Positions 19,701-29,006 of a stretch of DNA of 29,006 nucleotides are shown here, piece by piece. Numbering within the stretch: position 1 is the first letter of the stretch; every line of letters begins with the position of its first letter. The notes below the pieces were generated by a model, which was given only the letters and a program-made list of their open reading frames with translations, was not told the DNA's origin and made no database searches. This DNA comes from Haplomitrium mnioides (Eukaryota > Marchantiophyta > Haplomitriopsida > Calobryales), in the NCBI GenBank assembly GCA_049999725.1, contig JBNGIS010035991.1, positions 1 to 29,006 on the forward strand, in the 5' to 3' direction. The translations under genes and the position numbers were made by a program.

Positions 19701-21220
19701 ATCGTTCCGCAACCTCCTCATCATAAGAACTAAGCGCGCCATAAACTCTTGTTGAACTTTCAGATCTTACCTTGTCGAACTTTCCTTTGCTCCGCCGGAT
19801 CAACGATAGATCATCATTTCGCTTCTCATTCCTTGGTCTCCACTTGCGCTTCCCGTCGGATCCCTGTTAAGAGGTCTCCCCACTTAGGGAGGCTGTCGGA
19901 ACCCACTTAACTGGGGCGCTCCACTTAGGGAGGCTGAACCCCGTTAAGCCTTGCGGGACCCACCAAGTTTTTGTTGAGGTTCCGCGGACACCCAAGGATT
20001 GCCACGTGTCTCCGAATCCCGTGAAGTGTGCTAGGGCTGCCACGTTTCTGCAGCACCCCACGGAGTCCCTCAGATTCAAAACTAGGATAGATCGCCGCTT
20101 CGCCCTTTCCGATTAGCCTCACAGTTGCCTTAAAGAATCCTCCATGTCACCGAAATAGTGACCAGTCTTTGCTTTGTCAGTTGCCGCTTCGCCCTTCCTG
20201 CTTAGCCTTTAAGGAATCCTCTTTGCCGCCGAAATAGTGGCAAGTTACCTCTTCGTCAGCCGTATCCCTGTTTCGCCATCACTTCGGACCTGTCGGACCC
20301 CCCTTTGTGGATCCCTGTTAAGTAGGGAACCCACGTAGGGAGGCTGATTGGATCCTTTTTAACTGGGGATCCCCATGTAGGGAGGCTGGATCCCATTGAA
20401 CTCTTCGGACCCGCAGGAGCTACCATGTCCTCCAATGGATTTCGTGAAGCGCGCAAGGGCCGCCACGTTTCCGCAGACATCTTCGGACTCCTCAGACCTC
20501 TTCTTTTGTTTTGATTCTTCGCCTCGATCGCCTTCCTCTAATCCGATTGCATCATGTGGCTTCCGATTGTGGAGCGCCTCCTTCTCTTCTCTCTTGGGCA
20601 ACCCATCGCGGGCCTCATCTTCCTTGAGTTCATCCGACTGCCTCCTCCTCACCTATCCTCCCATGTTGCATGATCCTTAGTTCGTCGTTTGTTGCCGCTG
20701 GGCAGGTCCTCGCAGTGCTGCGACCTCCGATCCAGTTGCATGATGGCCATCTGCATGCCTCTGACCGGACTCCCCCTCGCCTTCACCTCGTGGCTCTTCT
20801 TGTGACTTCCCCTTCACGTGGTTCCTCCGCTTGAGTGATGTTGATCTCCCACTGCTAATCTCCCTCTGCTGATTTCCTTGTGACGATCTCCCTCTGATGG
20901 TCTCCCTCTTACCATCGCCCTCTAATGAGAATTGCTGCAAGTTCCTTTGATCCCTTTGTTAGCCTTCTTCTCTGACTCATTTGAATTCCACATGGCTCCC
21001 CTTTGCATTTGCAAGATCCATGATATTCATTGGGGAAAGCAATAAAAAAAGGAAGAGAAGGGAAAGGGGAAAGAGCAGAGAGGTGCAGGATTGTGACAAC
21101 AACACTAAAGCAATAAAATGTAGCAACATACAACAGGCTAACACGAACTAATGGAATCAACCAGGCTAAGAAGCTCATAATTTACAAAAAATGAACAAAC
21201 TCAAACACACCCGGCCAACA

Positions 21221-21225
21221 AAAAA
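21221..21225. repeat. Right target-site duplication, AAAAA
   Basis: Five A's directly follow the outer end of the 5' LTR and match 10602-10606. Confidence 0.7.
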
Positions 21226-21403
21226 TATCAACAATAGAAAGCTCTTTTCCCTTGTTGTGAGTTCGGTTTCAAGCTTTTGTTTCCTTTTTGTGGTCATTTT
21301 CACGAGTTTTTGTGATTTGGCCTATTTTTGCCTTCCAATTTTTGTAAATTTGCATCATTTATTCTTACAATCCCTTTTTTCACTTATTTTGACAATAGAG
21401 AAA

Positions 21404-21816
21404 ATGGCATCTCATGCTACTTCTCCAAAACTAGCACAATCAAACCCTAATAGGCATGCCAACATTTTGAAGTCACTTGAGCTCCACAAATTAGCCAACG
21501 AATGGCAAGTTTGTTGTGATACGAACAGAGACATAAATCATCACATTTATCTTTTCCATAATTAAGGTGAAAATTTCAGCATGGGCTTTTGGGTCCGAGC
21601 TACAATGATTCAAGAGAGTCATAAAGCCCACATTGGGCTATTTGTGCAAACTAAAGATGGGATCACCATTTTCGAGGCTTCTTCAAAGAAGTTCAGCCTT
21701 AACAAAATGAAGCCTCAAGACCCATTCACCAACGACTTGCAAGAGGCATAAGAGGACAAAAAGGTAGCAACTCGCAACTCCTTTTTCTTTACTAGGATTG
21801 TAGTTTTGAATGGGAT
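21404..21816 (+). pseudogene. Unidentified coding-like frame next to the insertion
   Basis: From an ATG in good plant context (AAAATGGC) at 21404 one plus-strand frame reads MASHATSPKLAQSN and continues for about 137 codons. It is interrupted only by TAA at 21563-21565 and 21749-21751. After the first stop it still reads protein-like residues (MGFWVRATMIQESHK, then AHIGLFVQTKDGITIFEAS). It ends where the RNase H relic begins at about 21817. I do not recognise a family. It may be the start of a host gene or of another retroelement, cut by the junction with the pol fragment. Confidence 0.35.
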
Positions 21817-23338
21817 TTCAGGCATTACTTGTTGCACTACAAGGTGGTGTTCCACACTGATCATGATGCTCTGAAGTACATGGTCAACAAGCTTGATCTA
21901 ACTGGAATAGTGGTGAGGTGGATGTTGCTACTCCAAGAGTTTGATTTTGAGGTACGTATCGAATCGGAGAAGAAACACCAAAATGTCGATTTCTTCTCGA
22001 GGGGCAGCCGAATGCAGAGGGAGTTGGGGACACCTTCCCTGATGAAGATCTGTTCCACATCATGGAAGGGAGACCCACAGAATATGGAGACATCATTGAG
22101 TTCCTCTTGACGGCAAAGATTCCCCATGGCGCATGCTAGAAAAAGCGGTGGTTTTTCTAAGAAAGGTGAGCCCCTTTCTCATGATCAAATGAATGTTGCA
22201 CAGGCAAGGCATGGATGGTCAGATATGCAGGTATCTAGAGAAAGACCAGTCCACAGTGGTGATGTGGGCCATGCACGAGGAAGAGGCCGGTGGTCATTTT
22301 GCTGCAGAAACCACCATACGAAAAATCGTGAATGCTAAATATTGGTGGCCCATCCTGCATAGGGATGCCCACTTCTTTGTGAAGAGGTGTGATGCTTGCC
22401 AGCGAACTGGAAAACCGACAGCAGCATGCCACCATCCCTTAGTGTCGATCATTCCTTTGGCCCCATTTGAGAAGTGGGGGATTGACTTCATTGGGCTCAT
22501 CACTCCGTCCACAAGGCGAGGAAACAGGTATATTTTTCTTTCCACTCATTATGCCACCAAGTGGGTTGAGGCTAGGGCAACCAGGAAGGATGACGCACCG
22601 ACAGTGGCTTGATTCCTCTACGAGCAGGTCTTCACTCGATTTGGAGCACCACTAGAGTTCGTGAGTGACCAAGGTACACATTTCGTTAATCAAGTCATTA
22701 GTGAGCTCACAAGGAAGTATCTGGTCAAGCACTGGAAAACCACAGCCTATCACCCTAAGGCCAATGGGTTAACAGAGAGGGCCAATGGCATTATGAGCAA
22801 AATTCTGAACAAGACGGTGGCAGCCGATAAAGTGGACTCGGATTTGAAGCTGCTAACCGCTACACATGCGTACAACTTGGCCTACAAGACCACCATGGGC
22901 CACTGCCCTTACTTCTTGGTTTTTGGACAGCACTTGCTGGTTTCGGTGGAGTTCAAAGTCCCCACAACTCAAGTGATAGTGGAGGAGAGAATGGCGAAGG
23001 GCTCAAGCCGAATGGAAAGGGTGCATCAATTGGAAGCCTTGGAGGAAATCAGAGCGGAGGTGCACGAGCGGCTGGAACATGAGCAGCAGCTGAACAAGAA
23101 GCAACACAACAAGAAGCTACGGCCAATCGACTTCCAAGATGGGGATTTGGTGCTACTCTATGATAGTAGGTTCTTGCACTTCCCCGGTAAGCTGCATACC
23201 AAGTGGATGGGGCCTTACATGGTGAGAGTGCTTCATGACAATGGGTCAGTGGAGTTGAGCACATTAACGGGGGCACATATTCCTAATCGAGTCTATTATA
23301 GCAGGCTCAAGCGGTATTACCACCAAGAGGACCAATGA
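21817..23338 (+). pseudogene. pol: Ty3/gypsy pol relic: RNase H C-terminus and integrase
   Basis: Integrase inserts the element cDNA into chromosomes; RNase H removes the RNA template. In order: the RNase H end (FRHYLLHYKVVFHTDHDAL, then WMLLLQEFDFEV, about 21817-22000); the integrase HHCC zinc finger (HEEEAGGH...CDAC, about 22270-22400); the catalytic core with D in KWGIDFIG (about 22473), D in FVSDQGTHF (about 22660) and E in NGLTERANG (about 22760); and the C-terminal GPY/F motif KWMGPYMV (about 23203). No chromodomain follows before the stop. Disabling changes are a frameshift near 22005, a TAG and frame change near 22135, a TGA at 22190-22192, and a TGA at 22610-22612 where the family has Arg (CGA to TGA). 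The three catalytic acidic residues are all present. Confidence 0.93.
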
Positions 23339-23511
23339 GGGGGATGCCACCGTGTACAATAGGTGTGGGAGTTTTGTATATATGTGGGAGTAGAGTTGGC
23401 ATGTGTGGGTGTACCACTATCCGGTAGGGGAGTGCAAGTTTTGGGTATAGGAGTTTGGTGGGGTGTGTTCATTCGTGTCTTTGTGTTGTGTGAGTGGTGC
23501 GTTGTGTGGTG

Positions 23512-23631
23512 GCCAGGTCAACTGAAGGGCATCCAACAAGGAAGGCCAGAGCGGCGGCCACGGAGGAGCCAAATAAGATCAAAGGGAGGAAGGGTGTTTG
23601 CGGGGTCGCTGCACAATTAAAAGGGGAGTTA
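23512..23631 (+). promoter_or_regulatory. Pre-LTR segment and polypurine tract of the pol-bearing element
   Basis: AATTAAAAGGGGAGTTA at 23615-23631 lies directly before the TGTTGGCCAAGTG of the LTR. The preceding 100 bases match the reverse complement of 14897-15000 in the non-autonomous element, including CAACAAGG, GAGCGGCGGCCA and GGGGTCGCTGCACAATTAAA. Such conservation outside coding sequence suggests a required cis signal for plus-strand priming or packaging. Confidence 0.8.
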
Positions 23632-23760
23632 TGTTGGCCAAGTGTTTTTGAGTTTTTTCTAAATTTTGTGATTACTAAGCTTCAAGTTTAGTTTATTCTT
23701 TCAGTTTACATTATTCTTTTATATTTTATTATATTTTATTGCTATATTATTATTATTCTA

Positions 23761-23820
23761 TCCTTCCCCTCTCTTCCCCCTCTCCTCTTCCTTCTCTTCC
23801 TTTCCTTTTCTCTTTTTCCC
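23761..23820 (+). repeat. 60-nt perfect polypyrimidine tract
   Basis: All 60 bases are C or T. The matching place in copies A and B (14690-14750 and 21040-21095) is purine-rich on the plus strand, that is, pyrimidine-rich in element orientation. It sits about 130 bp inside the LTR start. Confidence 0.9.
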
Positions 23821-24269
23821 AATTGATGTCACAAATCATGCACTTCAATAGAGGAGCCCTGTGGAATCGAGAGGAGTCAGATGAAAAAGGAATACAAGCA
23901 GGGTGGTGCACATGGACTCGCAGCAAATCAAAATGGAAGTAGGGCTGAGTGAGCGAGCAAGAGGGAGAGGAATTTAAGATGCCAAGGAGGAAATTGGGGC
24001 TGGGCAAGTCACAGATGAGAGAGAGAGGGCAGAATGCAAGTAGGTTGATCAAGGGGCTGCATGAAGGCCATAAACCCAGCAAGGACGCGAGTAGGGAAGG
24101 AGGAGACTCAAAAGGATTCGAGGAGGAGAGATCTGTTGCAGAAAGGAGAAGAATCGCGCGAAGGGGGGTGGGAAGGAATTGATATGGAGGTAGCTGCATT
24201 GAGGACGTAGGCACGACAGAAGTCGGAAACTGACACTTCGAACGCAGCAAGTCCAAGAGAACCTTTAGA

Positions 24270-24910
24270 AACATGGCAGACTGGGAGGAGTACGCGAAAG
24301 ACATCGGACAAGAGTCGACTTCGGAAATCCAGGTCTGTGGCGGTCCAACTTCCACCTTGCGGGCGGCAGCGGACGGCGCGACATCGTAAGACGTGGCAAC
24401 TTGGGAGGTGTCTGTAGGGAACTGCGTAGACGTGGCGACTTCGGGGAATCCGGGGGAGACAGTAGAGACGTGGTAGACATGGAGGAGTCCGCGGAAGACA
24501 TCGGATGAGAGTCAATTTCGGAAATCCATGTTAGTGGTGGTCAAACTTCCACCTTGCGGGCGGCGGCGGACGGCGCGACATTAGAAACGTAGCAGCCTTG
24601 CAAGAGTCTATGGGAAACTTTGGAAACGTGGTGCCTTGCAAGAATTCGTGGAGAACTTCAGAGACGTGGCGACTTCAGAGAATACGTGGGAGATAACGGA
24701 GATGTGGCAGACTTGAAAGAGTCCGCGGGATCCATCGGAAGGCAGTCAGCTTCAAAAATCCAGGTCAGTGGCGGTTCAACTTCCACCTTGCGGGCGGCGG
24801 CGAATGGCACAACATAAAAAATGTGGCAGCCTTGCAAGAGTCAACGGGAAACATCGGAAATATGGCGCCTTGCAAGAGTCTATGGAGAACTTTGGAAACG
24901 TGGCTGCTAG
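24270..24910 (+). repeat. Modular array with ACGTGGC motifs in LTR C
   Basis: A block containing AACTTCCACCTTGCGGGCGG recurs at 24347, 24544 and 24778 (spacings 197 and 234 bp). Between the copies are repeated phrases of the type 'GAAACGTGGCGACTT'. ACGTGGC occurs at 24391, 24430, 24664 and 24898, and ACGTGGT at 24468 and 24626. These correspond to the G-box modules of copies A and B. Confidence 0.8.
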
Positions 24911-27015
24911 GGAGCAGCCCGTGGGAAACTGGGGAGTAGCCAAGGAAAAGTGCAGATTGGCTAGCGGACTACTGCAGATCAGTCCATGGGATACATTGAG
25001 CATTCAATCTTCGGGTTGATCAACGGACCTATCACTCTTCAGACACATCTCTTTGGATCTCGCTGCAGAACAGATCTCTTCGGACCCTAGATTCAGATCT
25101 TCACCAAGATTACTACATTAGGGAAAATGAGTGGCAACTGCCTCACTATCCTCGATTCACTAATGTGGACTAGCGGCGGGCCAATCGCATATCGTGGCTC
25201 TTCATGCATGGTCATTAGAGATCTGTACAGGGCTCATCAATTACTATCTCCGACCTGCACCGAGATCTCCCATATTTGAATCAGCTTTCCAGACTCATTT
25301 GCATCAGAGTGCACTGCTTACTTGCAGAGGATTGAGAGTTTACTCTACCTAACAACCTTTGGCAGCTTGTCATTTCTCTTCTAGTCTTCATCCAATGGGA
25401 ATCGTGTGCGAGGCCTCCAAGACAGCCATAGAAGTGCACGTAAATAGCCTACCTTCGATCTACACCGAGGTTGTCTTTCCCCTGATCTGGGAGAACTTCA
25501 GAGATGACCGTTAACTTCAGACTAGCCCTTGACCGTACATGCAGATGTCACTGCGCCAAGAAATGGTTGCTAACTGGAAAAACTACCAAACACTACGTGG
25601 AGGAAGGAGACGATCTTGAGCAAGAAATGCTTCAGGGGATCGTGAGCGGGGGGAAGGTATAGATGGATGCACATTGACGTCTGAGGGGTTGATGAATATG
25701 CAAAATTGAGGTGTGCAAGCTATCTCTGAGAGGAAGATGCAGCGAGGAAGGGAGGAAAAGATTCTAGGGAAGATTCATGTGAGGCAAGTGGACTCGTGCA
25801 AGGGAGCTAGCGGGGGTGAAGGTGGACTAGAGGGGCACTGAGAATTGTTGAGCGTAGAGCTATAGAGTCTCAAGCAATCCATGTGTACTCATTGCTACAA
25901 GTGGACTAGCATTTGGAGGTATATCGCTACTTGAAGCTGAAGGACATTTTTTCGGTCTTGAATTCAGGAGAGGCTGCCAAAGGGGGAATCTTGGGGTTGT
26001 CTCAGCATTTTATGTGCAGGAGCATCAATCCCAGGGGTGCTCGGGGGTATTTCTGGTCGAATTTCTCAAGTGGAGCCAAGAGAGGAGTGGCTGCGTTAGT
26101 GCCCGCGCGTTGTGGAGAAGATTCATTCGAAGTTCCAAGTGGAGTGGGTGGCCAGCAGTCGAGGGGACTATCTTCTAGAGGTGGAAGTTATAGAAATCCT
26201 CTTCCGAGCATGAGGAAGTAAATTCAGGGCTTCTCACGAGGGAAGTTGAAAAACTATTTGGATGAGAGTGCGTTGGGGAGGAATTGGAGGAAGATTAGAG
26301 TGTTGATTCAAGGTGAAAAGGAGTTTGTTGGAAAGTTGGGATCTTGGGACGTGGAAGGGCCTACAATGTTGGCAAAGTAGTGCGCCTGTGTATATGTTTA
26401 TGTTTGTGTGTTAATAGTTAGATTTTTGTTCTGTTTGTATTCCCTGTAAAGCTCTTAGGATTTGGAGTATACCTGCATTCCAGTTTGTTCAGACCCTAGG
26501 AACACCATGCAAAGGGGAAGTCAGAGTTATTAACATCGCATTGTGGTATTTCGGATGATGGGATTTGTTCCCATTTTGTATTCAAGGTGATTGGGTCCAG
26601 TTCTGGACTCCTGAATTATATTTTGAATTGCCCTCAGCAGTACCTCGGCCTATGTGTGTGTGCATTTCAGCATTGAGTGTGTATGAGTAGGGTTGTTGCT
26701 GAAGCCATTGTGGATTTGTGGAAAGGCCTGTAAGGTGAAGAGGAACACCTTGAGACCTCAAAGCGATAACTTGCAAACTGGCCTTCTCATAAAAGAACTA
26801 GATCCCCCGTTTTGTCCGCCTCTGCCTTCCAAAGTGGCACCTTTGGAGGTTAAGGCTTGAAAGAGGGGTGTGACCTGCATCTGTTGGTGTTGGAAGAAGG
26901 TGTGTTGACGGTGGGTGTGTGCATGTGTGTGTTGTACTTGGGTGTTGTAAGACAATGTTGCAGCCACTCCGGAGTGGGTAAGTAGGAGTTGGGGTTAGAT
27001 AGGTGCAAAGCCCCT

Positions 27016-27026
27016 CCCATAAAAGG
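27016..27026 (+). promoter_or_regulatory. TATA-like box of LTR copy C
   Basis: CCCATAAAAGG, 76 bp before the LTR end, lies in a block of about 40 bases that is nearly identical to copies A and B. Being in a 3' LTR, it could drive read-out transcription into the flank at 27103 and beyond. Confidence 0.65.
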
Positions 27027-27102
27027 TCTCGAAACACAAGTCAGCCCTTAAACGGGTGAAAATCGGTGGAAAGGAGATAAAGGTCCAACCACAGGGCTGA
27101 CA

Positions 27103-28770
27103 CTTTCTCTTATTTTTTTTTCCTTTTTTTCTAGTCTCTCTTCTTGAGACGCCTCCTATACAAATTAGTGTGCGCCTCATGACCCTAGCTCACTCTCCTT
27201 TGACAACCGCCGCAGCGGACGACTTCTTCCTCCCTCTGCTTGGCGACACGACCTCCTCCAGCAATGTTACAAGCGATTTTTCCTCCTACTTGGCGACCTC
27301 TTTTTTCTCTCGAGTCGGTGACCTTACTCGACCTGACATGACCTCCCTTCAAGAGATGCTACGGGTGATCTTTCTCTTTTTTTCCTCTATTCGACGACCT
27401 CCGCGCAACACTAGTTTGCTACTTTCCTTCTCATCGACTCTAGCAGAGCATGACAACACTTTGTGCTTGCCCGAAGTTGACTCGCATTGTATCCTCCTTG
27501 TTTGCTTTTGTCCCTCGCCTGAGACAAGCTGAAGTTGTCCATCCTCCTTACTCTTCGACAACAACATCTACCAGGTTGTACTCTTCTTTTCGTTCTATTT
27601 CCATTGTTGCACTTCTATTCTATCCTCTCACTTGCTCATGAACCATCGTTCTTTCTTTCTTTCTATTCGTGGTTCTCTATGAGATTCAAGTTTTCTCCTT
27701 CTCTTTGCTAAGAACTATCTAGCACATGCAACAGTACCAACGTGTACGCATGTTCTTCTTTGTTCTACCTTTTCTTTTCGTTCCTCTCTAACACTGAAGG
27801 ATAGGCACACGAGCTTACCACCTTCTCATTGTTCAATCTTCTTTCTTGGATTACACCTTCAACAGCCACTACTTTGAACAAGGAACAAGCTACTCAGAAC
27901 AGGAACCTTTTTTTTTTTTGAAAAATTGTGATTTTTCATATCAAAAAACATAAAAAAAACGAGGTTAATTTTTAAAAACAAAAAGTACATGAGTTTTTTG
28001 GGTTTGTTTTTGGTCATTTCAGAAACCATAATAGAGCAAAAGTCAATTTCGTTATGCAAAATCAATCAATATTACCAGTTTTACGAAAACATTTGAAAAC
28101 TCGAATTTGTTTAAAATCATAAAAATTAAGGTAAGTTCTCATCAAAAATTTACATTTATCATTGATTACAATTCTAAGCGCAAAAAATTAAATACACGTT
28201 CAAAGAAACTATTTTGAAATATGTTTGATTGTACAAACTTGAGGCGCACGTACACATGGTGCTCTTTCAAACTTTTTTGTTGGAAAAATACTACAAAACA
28301 CAAAGAAAAAGACTAAGGGGTCTAGAAGTCAAGGGAATGAGTTTGCAATGGTAAACAAAAAAACAAACAAAAAGAAACATTGCATCGATTTAGGAGGTTC
28401 AAATACAACGTCAAGAAGAAAGGAAGATTTCAAATTAAGTTGAAAATCCATGCAAGCAAAAGTGAATGTAGGCTTTAAAAAAGGTTCCAGCAATTAAAAA
28501 TATTTCACAGTTCAACAAAGCATTTACAGAAACGTATCATAGTTCTGAATAAAAAAAGGTAGTAGCTAAGGAGATTGCATTAAGATTGTAAACAAGAAAC
28601 GTGTTCAAGTTTTAGACTTGATTCAAGCAAACAAAGGTCTTAAGATCTACGAAAGAGTCTAGAACTTGTGTACAAACAAAGTTGTAAGTAGGTGTCTTTG
28701 TACGAAGAAGCTTAAGAGTTATGCAGGAGAAGTAGAACTTTTGGAAAGCGTGGACTTTCGAGCCAATGTC
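27103..28770. other. Flank with no gene recognised
   Basis: Positions 27103-27850 are pyrimidine-rich on the plus strand, with a 120-codon frame at 27170-27532 that resembles nothing known. Positions 27850-28650 are strongly AT-rich with long A and T runs. No repeat array is obvious until the 52-bp units begin near 28771. Confidence 0.45.
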
Positions 28771-29006
28771 TATGTGTGCCTAAGAATCCAAGCTCAACAT
28801 GTGAACACTCCACTCCAAAGACTAGGTGCGCTAAGGAATCTAAGCTCAACAGGTGAACACTCCACCCCAAAGTCCATGCGCGCATGGGAATCCGAACTCA
28901 CCAACTGAACACTCCGCTTGAAACTCTAGGCGGGCCTTGGAATCTGAACTCACCATCTAAACACTCCACCCCAAAGTCTATGCGGGCATAGGAATCCGAA
29001 CTCACA
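28771..29006 (+). repeat. 52-bp tandem repeat, at least 4.5 copies, cut by the window end
   Basis: Unit starts at 28771, 28823, 28875, 28927 and 28979 are exactly 52 bp apart. Each unit reads like TATGCGGGCATAGGAATCCG followed by AACTCACC, then AACACTCCACCCCAAAGTC. Two units carry perfect or near palindromes (CATGCGCGCATG at 28875-28886). The plus-strand 80-codon frame across it has no independent support. Confidence 0.92.

Larger units (their letters stand above)
10607..21220 (-). mobile_element. Complete non-autonomous LTR retrotransposon with 4.3-kb LTRs (TR-GAG/LARD type)
   Basis: Two long direct repeats (10607-14879 and 16877-21220) begin and end with the inverted bases TGT...ACA, enclose a 1997-bp interior and are flanked by AAAAA on both sides. 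The element reads on the minus strand: the 5' LTR is 16877-21220, then comes a primer-binding-site-like sequence, a decayed gag-like frame, a polypurine tract, and the 3' LTR 10607-14879. There is no protease, reverse transcriptase, RNase H or integrase, so it could only move using enzymes supplied in trans. Total length is 10614 bp, of which 81% is LTR. Over about 190 bp compared by eye near the low ends, the LTRs differ at about 6% of sites, mostly transitions, so the insertion is not recent. Confidence 0.93.
16877..21220 (-). repeat. 5' LTR of the non-autonomous element (copy B)
   Basis: 4344 bp, TGTTGGCCGGGTGTG...GTGACA in element orientation, colinear with copy A over its whole length. 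It is 71 bp longer than A. An extra 38-bp unit (18744, 18782 and 18820 against two in A) and an extra 20-bp unit near 19000-19040 explain most of that. As the 5' LTR it would drive transcription of the element toward lower coordinates. Confidence 0.95.
21817..27102 (+). mobile_element. 5'-truncated Ty3/gypsy element: pol 3' part plus 3' LTR
   Basis: The element begins abruptly inside RNase H at about 21817, continues through integrase to a stop at 23336-23338, then has a roughly 175-bp spacer, a segment of about 110 bp shared with the non-autonomous element, a polypurine tract and a 3471-bp LTR. The 5' LTR, gag, protease and reverse transcriptase are missing from this side. The LTR ends, polypurine tract and promoter match those of the minus-strand element at 10607-21220, so both belong to one family. 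This one is of the autonomous type but is now broken. Confidence 0.9.
23632..27102 (+). repeat. 3' LTR of the pol-bearing element (copy C)
   Basis: 3471 bp, TGTTGGCCAAGTG...GGCTGACA. It is an inverted, diverged relative of copies A and B. Conserved landmarks are the AT-rich TTTTATTGCTATATT stretch followed by a pyrimidine tract (23740-23820), modules with 'TTCCACCTTGCGGGCGGC' (24352, 24549, 24781), the 'GTGGACTAGAGGGGCACTGA' segment (25823), 'TTGGGTCCAGTTCTGGACTC' (26590) and the promoter block near 27003. It lacks the 48-bp array seen in A and B. Confidence 0.88.

Noticed and set aside
10607-21220. Tandem duplication of a 6.3-kb segment as an alternative to an LTR element
   Set aside because: TGT...ACA ends, a primer-site-like sequence next to one repeat, a polypurine tract next to the other and a 5-bp flanking duplication all fit an LTR retrotransposon better.
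23753-24355. 200-codon minus-strand open frame
   Set aside because: It runs antisense through the polypyrimidine tract and G-box modules of LTR C. It has low-complexity composition and no counterpart in LTRs A or B.
27170-27532. 120-codon plus-strand frame after LTR C
   Set aside because: Ser/Thr/Leu-rich composition is explained by the pyrimidine-rich strand; no motif or neighbour supports a gene.
28771-29006. CRISPR-like array
   Set aside because: Units are contiguous 52-bp repeats that diverge gradually along the whole unit; there are no unique spacers between constant repeats, and the context is plant DNA.

Overview
The window looks like non-genic DNA from a large, transposon-rich plant genome. 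The evidence is a Ty3/gypsy integrase of plant type, a decayed copy of a plant PRP38/SRL1-type splicing factor gene, many decayed LTR-retrotransposon parts, and no intact host gene. A gymnosperm, lycophyte or fern would fit, but the species cannot be fixed from the sequence. I see no tRNA, rRNA, CRISPR or bacterial-type operon. Nearly every open frame in the window is a shadow or a relic.

Layout. Positions 1-2585 hold anonymous sequence plus a small relic (1350-1930) of the LTR family described below. Positions 2586-2949 (minus) are an intronless, internally deleted PRP38/SRL1-like pseudogene. Positions 2950-5240 are unidentified, with two weak coding-like relics. Positions 5240-7100 are a diverged, truncated LTR of the same family. 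Positions 7101-10601 are AT-rich and contain a degenerate 47/94-bp repeat array and a long decayed minus-strand frame (8655-10207) that resembles a transposase-like family.

The main object is 10607-21220. It is a complete non-autonomous LTR retrotransposon on the minus strand with unusually long LTRs (4273 and 4344 bp), a 1997-bp interior, TGT...ACA ends, a primer-binding-site-like sequence, a polypurine tract and an AAAAA target duplication. The interior codes only for a decayed gag-like protein joined in frame to an acidic, internally repeated tail. This is the TR-GAG/LARD type of architecture. Just downstream, 21817-27102 (plus strand) is the 3' part of a probable autonomous relative: RNase H, integrase zinc finger, DDE core and GPY/F, then a polypurine tract and a 3.47-kb LTR. 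The two elements share LTR ends, the polypurine tract, about 110 bp before it, and the promoter. This suggests that the gag-only element was mobilised by enzymes of the pol-bearing family. The window ends in AT-rich anonymous DNA and a regular 52-bp tandem repeat that runs off the edge.

Almost all of each LTR is U3. It is built from short tandem modules rich in ACGTGGC (ABRE/G-box) motifs and small GC palindromes. The conserved TATA-like box lies only about 75-80 bp from the LTR end.
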